64,000 nucleotides of DNA from Zonotrichia leucophrys gambelii (GCF_028769735.1 NC_088170.1:43754585-43818584), one strand, 5' to 3'; shown: positions 24,056 through 36,153, counted from the stretch's first letter. A program made the numbers and translations. The notes: a model not told the origin generated them from the letters alone.

Positions 24056-27000
24056 ATTTCTGCTCTTGGAGGTTGAGGATTGCTGATTGATTTCTTCATC
24101 TCCAGAGAAAGGGATAAGGGGTTTCCATGTTTTACTTTAGAGGGGAATAATATCGCCTGTGCAGGATTCTCTCCTTTAGGCTGTGTCTGCAGTTCCTGTG
24201 ACGGGGAACACAGCAGCTGTAGGACTCATTGCAGTACTCTTACAGACACACTCCCAGGGGAAAGCAAGGACCTTCACAGCCGCAGTCAGGGCTGGGATGA
24301 AGCACGTGGTGATTCCACCAGGTCAAAGGCGGTTGCTACAGCAGATGCTGCTTGGGCTGCTGCCTGCTTTGCTGTGTTTTTAGTGAGCACAGCTAAGCTG
24401 TTAAGCCACCCAAAAAGCTGTGTGAGCTGAGATCTGTGTGTGAGTTTGGGCTCTCACACAAAGCACAGTGTGGGGAGCTCTTCCTGTTACAAGTCTCTCT
24501 GCCCTACCTGAGTGCCTTCCTGGGCTTTGTATCCTTGGTGTCAGAGTTGCTTCAGTGCAAGGGGGGCTGGTTACCAAAGTGTAAATTTATAGCAGATAAC
24601 AACTGTGATATTTTCCAGCATGGTTTTAACAGCAGGTCCTGTGGTGTCCTCTTGCACTCTGTAGATATCTATTTTCAGATAAGTGTTTTGGGAAATTAAT
24701 CCCCTCTGAGCTCTGTGTAGCTCACACAAAGACATGAGAGGTCCAGAGGAAGACAATGTTTAGGATTCATCTCCTCAGAATTTCCTATTCACTCATTTTA
24801 CAGCATATTTTCCTGAGCACTGGATAACTAGATGTACACTTTTTCACTTGGCCAGGGAGAGCACCTCAGGCAGCCTCATCACTGGATGGAGTATTTGATT
24901 TCAGTCTGGACAGGTCCTGGCTGTAAAAGGAGCTGAGGAGAGAACAATTTCAGGCTGAGCACAACTAGTTCAGGGATTTAACACATAACTTTTTCAGTGG
25001 TAGCTAGAACATGGTGTAGAAAAGGGAGAGGAGGAAAAAGAAGGTATTTCCTCTTCTCTGCATTAGCATCATGACAGCTAGGAAGAAGGTACAGACCATA
25101 TTCAAATAAATGCAGAATTCAGCGTAAGGTCCCTTGCCATATTCATATGGCAGGAAAGGCATCATTGAGTAATATGCTTAATCACATAAATTTGCTTTTT
25201 GGCAAAAGGAGAAGCTTGAACCTGAGAATCTGAGGCTGGGCAACCATTTTTACATGGTAAGTGGGGTTAGGACTTATGACACATTTTCCTGAGTAATTCT
25301 ATATTATCTGCATGTGAAAATGTCATGAAGGCACAGTCATGAGTGATGTGTCCCAAATTGGAATGGAGAGGCTAATCTTACCCTTTGCTACAGTCTGAAA
25401 AGTGCAGGAATATAAGAGATAAAGTGGATAGCAGAGGCTATTCAGAGCAATAGACATGTCTTGAAGACTGTAGCAGTTATTCAAAGCAGCCATCAATATG
25501 TCATTTTCAATTATTTTGAAAAAATGCAAAATATCCCAAAGCCCCTCCTAAAATATTTGGTGATCCCTTACGCACACTTGTACACAGGTGCAATGCTGGT
25601 ATTAAGGATGCCTTAGCAGGCAGCCAAAGAGGGGCGCTGGGAGGTCCCGGAGGCCCAGTGTTGTGCTGCAAACAAAGTACAGCAGAGGAAGATTGGCAGA
25701 CATTAGAGAATTACTGTCTGAGCTAACATCAATGGAGGCTTTGATGCAAGCCTCTTTCAGGGAATTACAATAAAAGGTAGAGTGACTGAAGTTGAGGCAG
25801 GCTTAAACAGGCATTCAGATACAGTTACCGATAGAGATAAGAGACTTCAGGATCTTGAAAGCAAAGACCTGAAAAATAGATAATTTGGGGAATTGAGGGA
25901 GAAGAAATAACACTGGGTTGAAAGAAATCCCAGACCTAACTGACATAAAGAAGGAGGAACTCTTCAAAAAAGTGTTAAATTCCTGCAAAAGGAATTTTGG
26001 AGCGAGAGAGATTCTGGATATGTGTGGGTGGGATACCTCATACACACTGTAGAGAGCTATGGGCTTTTGCTCCAGTATCACTGGCGTTTGCACAATGCTG
26101 TATACCAGACCATACCAGTGAAAAGATAACACTCAACAGGAATTATTAAACTGTGAAAAATTATAATCCCACTTAGAATCTATGACAAATGAGCACAGAG
26201 TTCAGCAGAGTAAGAGGGGAAGCATTGATTAGAGAAATAGGATGCCCAGGACTTGAGTGACACAAAGTGGCAAGTCCAAAGAGCCAGGACACTGAACTGC
26301 CATGGAAGGCAGGGGAGCTGAGTGTCATGCTGCAGTCCTGGGCCATGAGTTCCCTACCTCTGTTTTACCTGGGAGCCCACAGCCAGCTCTTCAGGACAGA
26401 CACACACTTGTTCTTTTTGATAGCACCAAGCATGGCTCATTTCTTCGTGCAAAAGTATGACAGCTGAGAGTAGAGAAAGAGGAAGACATCATGTCCAACC
26501 ATATCTGCCCACAAATGAGGAGACATGAGGTATTTCTACCTCACTTTTCCCACCCAGAAGCACCATTCCCAGCACTGCTTTTCAATTTTCTATTAAAAAG
26601 TCATGGTCCCAGGAGCAGTGATTAAAATGTTAGCCTCTTCACTCCTGAACAAGTGCAGGTAATTTTAGGATACAGGTGTGTTCCTTCTTCATCCTTTTCT
26701 CTGGCTCCATAAATCCTGAGATTTGAAGGAGATCTGAATCCACTGGGACAGAAGGAAAAGTTGAGCAGGTTTCCCTTTTCCTCTGAGAATGTGACAGCCA
26801 TTAGGTCAAGACACATTAAGATCTATTGCATTTCTGACAGAAAAGGTTTGGAAGATTTCTCTTTTATGAAACATGTAATTCTGTTGTTATGAGAATATCT
26901 GCTTCTAAGGGTCTGGGCAGTGAGACATCTGGCTTACATGCCAATAATAATTTACACCAATGTAAATAATTTTAAAAATACTTTAGTTGACCCAAGGTAT

Positions 27001-27187
27001 ACTTACACAGAGACTACTTGAATTGCGGTATTGTGTTGTTTTCAGTAAGTTCTTTCTAGGTTTAGGAAGATTTTTGGATTTTAGCAGCTTAAAATCCTTC
27101 CTGATCCTAACTGTTCCATTACCACCCTCCACCTTCAGTAAAACTGAAGAAATCACCATTTCCTGCACTTAGAAGAGTATTTTGATG
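24056..27187. other. Unique non-coding sequence, locally GC-richer
   Basis: 24080-24700 and 25600-25700 are somewhat richer in G+C than average and give longer open frames (up to 116 codons), but no domain, splice pattern or homology is recognised. No repeat is assignable. Confidence 0.5.
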
Positions 27188-27450
27188 GGTGTTAAACAGG
27201 GCATACCACAGAGGTGTAAGCACAAAGTGTATTTAATTTGCAATTAGTTATTCCTATCTAGGCAAAACTGATGGATAAAGTAGTTTCAAAAGCTCACACG
27301 CTAAGATTAACAGATGATATTGAAGTAGTTCAGACCCTGGGTGAAAAACAGCTAGGAGAGTTTAACAGAAGTAAATGTGAAGGAATATGTGAGGAAATCA
27401 TAGATGATTTCCTAAAAAGAGCAGGAGGAAGAGCCTTGCAGAAGCATTAA
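27188..27450 (+). mobile_element. Doubtful relic of a reverse-transcriptase ORF
   Basis: GVKQGIP (from 27188), followed in a different frame by RLTDDIEVVQTLGEKQLGEFNRSKCE (TDD codons near 27310-27318), has the order and roughly the spacing of RT domain 4 (GV-QG) and domain 5 (xADD), then an FN-SKCE block. One frameshift and the loss of the first A of ADD must be accepted. This may be an old LINE fossil or chance; no element ends are seen. Confidence 0.25.
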
Positions 27451-28716
27451 ACAGGGTAAGGGGTTGACTTGCAGCTCTGTTAAGTTTCCTGGCATCCCAG
27501 CAAATTTCAAAATCAATAGAAGCCTATCTTTAACTGACTTGAAACCTAACGAAGACAAATTTGATTTTGCCTCTCAAAGCCTTGTCTACTTGTTCTATAC
27601 TGACATTGAGATATTCACCAATGCACTAATGGCTAATGGGCTGGACTCTGCCTGATTAGTTAGTGCAAAGCAGAGAAACTGTGTCCAAGGGCAATAATTA
27701 GTAGGTAATATACAAAGAACTGCAATTGTATAAAAAGTATGCCATTGCACAGTGATGCAAAGGAAGTCCTAAAAGGACCTGAATTAAGTGATTTAGAGAA
27801 GAGTCTTGGATTGCATGAATAATGGAGAAGCATCACAAATATTAGATCAATACACATGGTTCCATTATAAAGCTCCTTTGACTGGAGTCAAAGTTAACCA
27901 CAATTCTTTGTGTTTTCAGCATATACTTCTTTTCTGTGAAAGTCTTGTCACTTTTGCAGAAGTTAGCATAAAAATTCCATCTTGCAATATTTAGCAGGTT
28001 TGGAAAATGAAGTTACACAAAATATAAATTACATTTTAATGATGATTGCTGACCCACTTCATTGCAGGCCACTGTAATGAAAGAAATTAGGAAAGAATTC
28101 AGAAGTTATAGAAAATCCAGGACTTGGTAAATTAAACCAAACTTCTAGCATTAGTATTTCAAACAAGTAAGGCTACTCACAAATCATTATATGACAAATG
28201 TGAAAGAAAAATCTTAATCAGTTCCTAAGGAGTTTCTACCATCTGCCTCCTGGGAAAAAGATACAATGCAAATTACATTTCTATACCAGAAAAAAAAAGT
28301 GGAAAAGATTTAATACAAAGGAACAAGCCAATAATACTGTGAACTGCTAGAAAGAAATAAATTAATCTTTTCACCATGGGTATTATTTCAGACTCTTCCA
28401 CTGTCTCTCCTTATTCACTTGCAGAGGACTTGTAGTCCTCCATTTTAGCTATCATTTAAGCAGAGCAGTATGCCATCTTCAAGTCAAGTATTTAATGTAG
28501 AGCAGAACTGAGAAGAAGAACAAAAGTATCTGGAGCATTAATCCTTCACCTGTGAGTGCAGCTGGATCATAACACATCCCTGTGGAAAAGACCCCAGTAC
28601 CAGACAGCTTAGGCAATTTATACATCTGTTCCTGTACCAGCTAATGCTTTAACAGAATGAGAGTGCTGAAAGGCAGTCTTAAACATGATCGTCCTTTTTT
28701 TTATTTATGTCATCGA
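27451..28716. other. Unique non-coding sequence
   Basis: No recognisable feature beyond short A-rich runs. Confidence 0.5.
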
Positions 28717-28746
28717 TGCCAGTAAAGAGTAATTAAGTATGGATGT
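28717..28746 (+). repeat. Short dispersed repeat, copy A (30 nt, 29 identical to 31214-31243)
   Basis: Begins TGCCAGTAAAGAG and ends ATGT. The first 25 nt are identical to 31214-31238, with one mismatch in the next five. The surrounding sequence is not shared and is not recognisably CR1, so the similarity is confined to this block. Confidence 0.85.
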
Positions 28747-31104
28747 AACTGGGCTCTAAACATCTCCTCAGTGAGTCCTGGAGGGCAGGCCAAAAAACAG
28801 TATGGAAATATTTGGACTATTGTGTGTGTAATCAATAAAATCAAGACCAGAACAAAACAACAAAAAAGACAAATACTTAAGATTTTGTAAAGAGAGGAAT
28901 GTTTTCCAAGCAGGGACACTGCTGTACCTCCAAAATGAGAGGCAGATGGGCACAAAGCCAAGCTGTCCATGCAGCATTTCTAAAGACAGCATGTCTCATG
29001 CCTGCAGTCTGATCCATGAGCTCACCAATTATCAGGACTCACAAAAACAAGCAGCCTTGTCTTGGATCAAGAGTTCTCCCTGGACACTACTGCTCCTATT
29101 GTCACGTGTGGCTGCAGAAACATTTTAGTGGAGAGGCATCACAGCCCTCTGTGCTTCACATGTCTTTTCCTTGTCCCAATGAACAGAATATGTACTGTTC
29201 CCATCTGCATGATGGGAAGAGGAGGGCTGAATCACAAGAGGCATTTCACTGCATTCGGCAGCAAGGGTGGTGAGCCGCCAGTTTCAGCTGCAAAGTTATT
29301 GATGTGGACTGAAAACAGAGAACCTCACACTTCTGTGATGGGAGTCAGCCACCAAGTGCTGCTAGAGAGGACAGTATTCCTTCCTCCCTTCCATCCTGAG
29401 GCTGCTGCCAGCCTGATGACAGGAGCAGTGGCTTTGGGAGAGCAGTTGAGGTGGGAGCCACAGTCCCTTAGGCAAAAGCACCAGCTGGCCCTGGGAGTGG
29501 GGAGACATCTTGATCCATCTCTGTCCCTGCGCGACTGGAAGGGAAAGTGTCACCTTTAAGACACACTCTCTAGTCAGTCTTTCCTCTTAACTATTTGAGA
29601 CACATCCTTCCATCCTAAAATTGAAGCTATGCAACATTAATGGTCCCCATGTGGATCTGGCTGTAAAACTGTTGCTTTCTGGATAGTGAAATTCTACCAA
29701 ATCTTTATTACAAGTACAAGCAGCTCGGCATTGTTTTCCCATTTGCAGACAGGCTGAAACTACTTCTTTCATGCCATTTAAGGTGTTAACCAAATAAGCT
29801 TTTTACTGGCTTATCTTTAAAGCCAAAGCATTCACAACAAGTTCTAAATCCTGAATCTCAAATAATTTCTCAGGGCTTCCTTCATGCCCCAAATCTCAAA
29901 TTACCTTCTAGCCAGCATAACTGTTGTCATTGAGTCTGATAATTTTTTCACTCTCAGCTCTTCATTTCCCTTACATTTCAGAATCAGTGCAGAAATGCAG
30001 GTGCAGGGTAAAACAAGCTTAATTTACTGTGGCAAATAATGCAAGAGATATCTTTCATGGATTATTCATTTTATACATTTATTATTGCAGTTGAATGCAA
30101 TAATAATTTCATTCTTTAAAATTCACCTGAAGCTGCAGTATTTGCAGTTTGCTGTGTTAGAAAGTCAGAGAATCCAGGGCACTTACTGCATAATTTAAGC
30201 CTCTTTGTCACAAATTGGACAGGTTCTTACCCATTGGAATTATGGGCAAACAGATAATTAGCAAGATCTATGGTAACTTCAAGGTGGTTACTGGATGGGA
30301 GTGAACTTCTAGCAGATGCTACAGAGAGGGGCAGTGAAAACCTAATTAGTATTCAAAATACTTTAACCAAGGGATGTCACAGACAGTCTGGGCAAGAAGG
30401 GGATCTTACTCTTCCATCTAACTGTAAAGCTACATAAAATACCCATAAAAAAGATAATAGGCTATATTCTACACAAAAGAAGACAGCCATTGAATAAATA
30501 AGACACTTAATTGTACATGCATCTTTCAGCGTTGGAGAGTCTCTCTTTAACTTATCTGCATCCCACAAGCCTGTTTTGGGGACTGAAGTTATGATGAGTT
30601 AATGGATCAGTTTTATTCATATCAAAGCCAGAAAACGGCAGAAAATAAATTTTATCCATACATGGATACAGGAGAAATGGTATAGTGGTTAAAGTGATGG
30701 TTAATGTAACATGGCAATTAATGTTAAAGATAACAAAAGAAGGATTTCTGATGTTATAATGTGAAGACAGAGCAGAAGAAAATCCTACAAGAATAAGCAT
30801 TAGAGACGTATGACTCCTTCTTTTCTCATGGCTACCCCAAGGTGCCCTCTTTTGTTTGCATTGATATAATAACATAATGTGAGGCACATTATCTGGGTTA
30901 ACAGTTACAGACTAGTACACAGTTTAAGACAATAATTATCTGACATTTTGCTACAAGTAGAGAAGGGATGAAAGGTTATACTCACTTTGACCATACAGTT
31001 GGCCTGAAGAGATTTACAGGGATACTTTCATTAGTATGGTAATATTTGTATCAGCAGATAGTCCAAGGCAGAGAGTGCTATTACAAGTTAGCTGAAGCAC
31101 GTGA
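28747..31104. other. Unique non-coding sequence
   Basis: 28900-29560 is GC-richer and contains a 165-codon plus-strand open frame (29062-29559), which I do not accept as a gene: it shows no domain, no codon-period signal by eye, and overlapping open frames on both strands. The remainder shows nothing recognisable. Confidence 0.5.
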
Positions 31105-31213
31105 CTGGGAAAAGCCAGCTTGGATTCACTATGGGCAAATCACACCTAACAAACCTGATTGCCTTCTAGGGCAAAGTAACCTGCTTGGTTGATGTGGAGC
31201 AAGTGGTGAACAT

Positions 31214-31240
31214 TGCCAGTAAAGAGTAATTAAGTATGAA
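31214..31240 (+). repeat. 27-nt insertion in CR1, copy B of the short dispersed repeat
   Basis: CR1 should read ...GTGAACAT-TGTCTACCTGG across this point. Instead 27 extra bases stand between 31213 and 31241, and they match 28717-28743 at 26 of 27 positions. TGT follows both copies. The insertion therefore postdates this CR1 copy and appears copied from, or shares a source with, the site 2.5 kb upstream. Confidence 0.8.
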
Positions 31241-32022
31241 TGTCTACCTGGATTTTTCTGATGCTTTTGATGCTGTTTCCCACAGTCTCCTCCTGAAGAC
31301 ACTGATACATGAGGCTCTAGATAAATGGTCTGTGCAGTGGATGGGGAACTGGCTGCCAGGCTGTACCCAGAGGATAGTGGTAACTGGTACAACTGGCAAC
31401 CTGCCACAAGTTGGTTCTCTCAGGGACTGATATTGTGCCTGACGCTGTTTCAGATTTTCATATGCGACACCAAATTGAGTGGGAAGTGGACACTTCAGTA
31501 GGGGGAGTCAGCCTGCAGAAAGATCTGGATGGACTAGAAGACTGGGCTAACAAAAACATTATGAAGTCCAACAAGAACAAGTGTAAGGTCTTGCACCTGG
31601 GAAAACATAATCCATGACTGCAGCACAAGCTGGGATCTACCCAGCTGAGGAGCAGCCCAGTGGGGCTGCATCAAGGGCATTGCCAGCCCTTATGACATTA
31701 TAAAAAAGTCATTATCCCACTCTACTTAATGCTTGTCAGGCCATATCAGGAATACCATGTTCAATTTTGGTCTGTGCTACACAAGAAGATGTGGACAGGC
31801 TGAAGACCATCCAGAGAAGAGGATGGAAAAGGACTGCAACGCTTGGTGTAAGGAGAAGCTGAGCCTCAAGAAGGCCTCAAGAAGAGAAGGCTTAAAGGAG
31901 ATCTTAGCACTACGTTCCAGTATTTAAAGGATGGCTATAGAAAAGATAGAGACCCTTTTTTCCAAGGAATCACATGGAAAAGATGAGGGGTAATGGGTTA
32001 TTTCTGGGGACATTCCAGTAAG

Positions 32023-32027
32023 GCTCA
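32023..32027. repeat. Target-site duplication, left (GCTCA)
   Basis: Abuts the LTR's TG end and pairs with GCACA at 32958-32962, one substitution apart. CR1 continuity across the two copies confirms it. Confidence 0.75.
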
Positions 32028-32392
32028 TGTCAGAGACTGAAATGGTTCATGCCTTAAATATTGTTATAAAGGATTTTGGCTCATTGTAACAAAACTGTAT
32101 AAAGAGGCTACAAGCACCATGGCCCAACCCTCCTTGAAGACTGGAACTTTGGATTGTGAGTTAAACTGCCTAGAGAAGATAAAGGGAACACTATTGTTCA
32201 ATCATCTGTCAAGAGAGAAGTAAACAAGGCTAAGGGAAAGGAATGCATCCACATGAAAGCCAGACCCAGCAGAAAATCATCCCTGGCTGGGGTTGTGGTG
32301 GGGTAGGCCATAGCCCACAGAGGCCAGGTTAGCACTCATCCTGCCTTACACAAACTGGCTCATGTATGAGACCCCCAACCCCAGGAAGGATC

Positions 32393-32439
32393 CATGTGAG
32401 AAGTGACATTCATGTGAGAAGTGACATTCAAGTGAGAAG
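32393..32439 (+). repeat. 18-bp direct repeat, 2.6 copies, in LTR U3
   Basis: CATGTGAGAAGTGACATT at 32393-32410 is repeated exactly at 32411-32428 and partly at 32429-32439. Short direct repeats in U3 are common in retroviral enhancers; function here is not known. Confidence 0.85.
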
Positions 32440-32726
32440 CAGATGACAGATGAGGAGGTGTCATCATCCATCAAACATGCCTGGAAGTGCTCCCCGGACC
32501 TACTCCTGAGGCCAAGCTACACAGGACTGCAAGTGATGTAAATGATGCAGCAGATCCAGGGGCTGCTGCCAGGGACGGTATCAAACTTGCCCCCTCCATC
32601 CCCCCTACAGGAGAGGTACCTGGGTGCTCCTATCTGGCCTGAATATATATTAATCAATTGCATTCTTTGTTTTTTGGGGGACCCTCACCACCAAGCAGAC
32701 CAGTTGGAGAGGATTAGGACGCCCAG

Positions 32727-32758
32727 GTGGGATTCACAGAGTGGGATTCACAGAGTGG
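32727..32758 (+). repeat. 14-bp direct repeat, 2.3 copies, near the LTR R region
   Basis: GTGGGATTCACAGA occurs twice in tandem (32727-32740 and 32741-32754), followed by GTGG. It is probably replication slippage. Confidence 0.85.
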
Positions 32759-32858
32759 TGATATTTCCTTTAATGTCTCTGTTACTTCCCCCTTCCTCTT
32801 TTCTCTTTCTTTCTCTTTCTTTTTTCTCTCTGTTGCTCTTTCTCTCTCATTATTTACT

Positions 32859-32864
32859 ATTAAA
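32859..32864 (+). other. LTR polyadenylation signal ATTAAA
   Basis: ATTAAA lies about 95 bp before the 3' end of the nested LTR. It is the best candidate signal and consistent with plus orientation. Confidence 0.5.
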
Positions 32865-32957
32865 TAAGATCTGTACTACTGACTTTGGCTGTGGCCTCAT
32901 TTGCACCTTAATTTGGGCAGAGGCATCTCTAATAATTTTAAGAACTGGACTGTAACA

Positions 32958-32962
32958 GCACA
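32958..32962. repeat. Target-site duplication, right (GCACA)
   Basis: Follows the LTR's CA end and is the partner of 32023-32027. CR1 resumes immediately after it (AGAGGAACATTTTTC). Confidence 0.75.
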
Positions 32963-33145
32963 AGAGGAACATTTTTCACAATGAGGATAGACAGGCATTG
33001 GAATAACCTCCCCAAGGAAGTGGCAGATTCAGCTGGACAGACTCTTGGGCAATCTTGTCTAGACTGTGATTTTTGCCAAGAAAGGTTTGACCAGATGATC
33101 CTTAAGGTCCCTTCCAAGCTGGTATTTTATGATCCTGTGAAAGAC
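32963..33145 (+). mobile_element. CR1 LINE, 3' part of the interrupted copy
   Basis: Continues the copy that begins at 31105. It contains the end of the CR1 ORF (a DRHWNNLPKEVADSAG-like stretch, 32985-33030) and the 3' UTR with CCAGATGATCCTTAAGGTCC and TTCCAAGCTGG. It finishes in degenerate ATTTTATG/ATCCTGTG octamers at 33123-33140. This end shows the copy reached the genuine CR1 3' terminus. Confidence 0.93.
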
Positions 33146-36100
33146 CATGCCTGCTTTCCACTTGCTGTAATCAAGGTCCAGGATCCCTGAGGAAATGCTA
33201 AAACAACAAAGGCTGAATTGTCCTAATTTTCTTGCTCCTGCAGGAATGCATCCAAATGAAACTGCTTCTAGCAACAGGCAACACCTAAAAATACAGGACC
33301 ATATTAAATCTAAAATTATAGCCAGCTGAATATTGGTGTGGCATATTTTTTCCAGCAAAGGCTATTCCTCCAAGGCTATAGGGGAAAAAGGAGTGGGCTA
33401 TGTTCCCATACCACTGCCCATACTGTCACATGCTAATCTTATCTTACATGTTATAATTTGTTTACTCAACATCATCAAAATTCTGATTTAGATTACAGTA
33501 ATGTAATTTTGGACTTCAAGATCATCATGTTCCCCTGCTTCAGGCCAAAGACAAAGAACATTTGGTTCCAAATCACTAATAGCTTTTGCTCAAAGGTCTG
33601 GCATAAAACAAATAAATATGCCAGAATGGCATTTATTTCCTGCTTGTATACAACAAATAAAGCCTCACTTGTTTAAAAGGAAACTTCATTAAAAAATCTT
33701 CTAAAGCTTTCTTGTGAAGCTACACACAGTGACCTCAGGCAAAGGTAGACCAACCATAGATAATTGAGTTCACAGATCTTGCAACAGATAAGACCTCCCA
33801 ATTTTTAAATGTTTTTAGACTAACTGCATTATTTACTCATTAGGAATGGTTTGTATTTACAGAGATCACCATTCTGTGTGCACACAAGCCCAGGGGGATC
33901 AATGGGGTCTGCTTACCCATCACCCCTCATAGGCAGCTCTGCGCCCCACTGCTCCCACAGGAGCAGGGCTGGGTGGGAAGGACGGCAGAGGAGAGGGCAC
34001 TGCCCTAGTGCTACAGTGGCATTGCTCGTTCCTCCATCTGCTCTTCAGTCTTGCCCTCACTCTCCACTAATAACCTAATAATTTTAATAATAATTGTAAG
34101 AAGTGTAATCCTACACCTGCGAGGGGATTTTTTCTTTTTAATATAAGGACTACATGGCACAGCCAAGGGAGCATTAAATTGAAGCAGCATGAGGAAGGCT
34201 GGTAGGTGGTAGCATGGGGACATGGACTCTAAGGGTTTCCTTCTATCAGTTGTAAAAGATCACTAAAGTTACCAAAACCCCAAATTTAAAATATTCTAAT
34301 TCAGAAGACATTGCAAAGTGAATTTATTTTCAGTTTTATTGTCAGATGTGAAGGTAAATAAATCACTGGTCTGGAAGAAAGTGCCTGTATAGAGACCAAA
34401 ATTGTGATGATTACATTTATTGTGGCCAAAGAGTACGGCAATCTGGACTATACATGTCTGGTATTTTTGAAGGAGTCAAAAGACAACAGAGACAACTAGG
34501 AAAAATAATTTAGATTTCAAGAAGGTTTGTTATATAGCAAGATATCAATGAATTCACAGTCAAGAGAGAAGAAACTTTGTCCCTAGATGCTTTTTTTTGC
34601 AGGGGTGAATTGAAAGAAGCTACCACAAATGGGAGAAATCCAACAGAATGGAACAAAAGAGAACAGAAATAAACAGATAATAACCAATATATTTTGTGAA
34701 GTGAACATAATTGATAAGAGAGGCTAATAACATGTCTCTGGGAAACATATAATGGGAAGCTTTTTAAAAGTATAGTAGGAACAAATGAAATCTCAGCAAT
34801 AATACAAACTCATAACTAGAAATGATAATGCTATTAATAATGAGACAGGAAAAGGAAATGAAGGCGTGTACAATAAATAAATCCCTGTTCTGTTTTTGAA
34901 ATTAAACTAGAGGAATTTCTTTCACATGAAGATTATGAAGTTCTCAGTTAAGAGTTGAAAAAGATATTTAAAAAAATCCAATGCTTGTATGGGGGATCAT
35001 TGCTTGTAATCAGCAGGCCTGAGTAACTTATAACTAAAGATTCCAGCAAACTGATCTTAAAAGAGTTGTGAGACTATCCAGGTGTCTCTAGTACAGGTAA
35101 TCTTTAGGCAATCAGACCTAGACAAAATAGCAGTAAACCAAGACAGGATTCAGTTAATTATGACAAAAGATATGATTTTCTAATAATCTCAATGGGAATA
35201 ATTAATTTTTTTGGTTTGGTTAAGCAGGCTTTTGTAAGGCATTTGTCTTATTACTGCCTGCCACAATTAATGCCCCCACACAACATCAATGAAGTGTGCA
35301 TTAAATGGATTAAAGTCGCGCTAATAGACAGACATGTGCAACTTGGCACCAATAATCATCTATGAATGCAGATGTTTTACAGAATCTTGTGTCATTCATT
35401 GGCACAGAAACAAACAAAAATGCCACCACTGACAAAATGTTGACTAACATAATGATTGGCTTGACCACCCCCAAAACAGGTGTAACAGAAAATATGAAAT
35501 TACGAACAAAATACAAAAGGCAGATTTAAAGACTGTTAGAGGTACCACAATAACTGTGACTAAAGTTTTAAATCTACAGTCTCCTTGTTTTTTCATGTGC
35601 CTATCCCAAAGCACTGCTCAGAATATATCATCCTCCATCCTAAGCAATGAACAAATTGTAAAAGTGCTTGCTGTGTGCCCTCTGCTCCCCTTCCCAGGAT
35701 AGGCAAAACAAAAAAAGAAAAGTCAGCAGCCTGTTCTTTTTGAAGGTCTTCTGTGTGGTAGGGTAGAGGGCTGCTCTTTAAACCTTATCAGGATTCATTC
35801 TATCAATCAAGATAAGAGATGCAGGTACCCTGTCTCCCAGATAGGAAGACTCAATTCTGTAATTTCTCAGTAATTTCTTAGGCGTTACTTAAACCCCAAC
35901 AAGCCAACATAGGATATCTAAAAGGCATATTCAAACTCTGTTGATTAAACTATCATGTAATTTGGTGAAGACTGCAAAAATTCCAGGGCCAGAAGGCAGG
36001 ATAGCTGCATTGTGCTAACTTGATTGCAAGCTATGATGAGCCACTAGGAAAAATGGATGGGCAGTACAGATCAAGAACTAGAGCCCAGGACTGGCACATA

Positions 36101-36153
36101 GTACATCTTGAGTAAACTTGGGGTTTTTATCCTTCTTCCTTGCTCTCATATTT
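33146..36153. other. Unique non-coding sequence
   Basis: A locally GC-rich patch at 33880-34030 contains few CpG and no recognisable promoter. Otherwise AT-rich with no feature recognised. Confidence 0.5.

Larger units (their letters stand above)
31105..32027 (+). mobile_element. CR1 LINE, reverse-transcriptase region, 5' part of an interrupted copy
   Basis: The plus-strand translation gives CR1 blocks in order: GFTMGKSHLTNLIAF (31110-31155), NVYLDFSDAFDAVSHSLLLK (31236-31300, RT domain with the FDAVSH motif), WSVQWMGNWLPGCTQRIVV, a relic of the SGVPQGS box near 31400-31430, then LQKDLDGLEDWANKN and NKNKCKVLHLGKHNP (31510-31617). After this comes the C-terminal block with VQRRG-like and RREGLKEILALRSSIFKGWL-like pieces (to about 31990). 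The FADD segment is deleted and several frameshifts and stops are present, so it is inactive. It is broken at 32027 by an LTR and resumes at 32963. Confidence 0.92.
32028..32957 (+). mobile_element. Solo LTR (about 930 bp) nested inside CR1, ERVL-like by 5-bp target duplication
   Basis: CR1 sequence stops at 32027 and resumes at 32963. The inserted block starts TGTCAGAGAC and ends CTGTAACA, so it has TG...CA ends with a short imperfect inverted repeat. It is flanked by GCTCA (32023-32027) and GCACA (32958-32962), a 5-bp duplication with one mismatch; rejoining gives the expected CR1 text. Five bp is usual for ERVL-type (class III) integrases. A TATA-like run (about 32643-32652) precedes an ATTAAA signal (32859-32864) on the plus strand. 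U3 contains two small tandem repeats and a pyrimidine-rich stretch at 32780-32850. No coding interior is present. The family name is not recognised. Confidence 0.8.

Noticed and set aside
29062..29559. 165-codon plus-strand open frame in a GC-richer patch
   Set aside because: No domain, no homology I recognise, and other open frames overlap on both strands as expected for GC-rich non-coding DNA.
31236..31617. Open frames considered as host genes
   Set aside because: They are CR1 reverse-transcriptase remnants with deletions and frameshifts.
32393..32439. Direct repeats considered as a CRISPR-like array
   Set aside because: The repeats are back to back without spacers, lie inside an LTR, and the genome is vertebrate.
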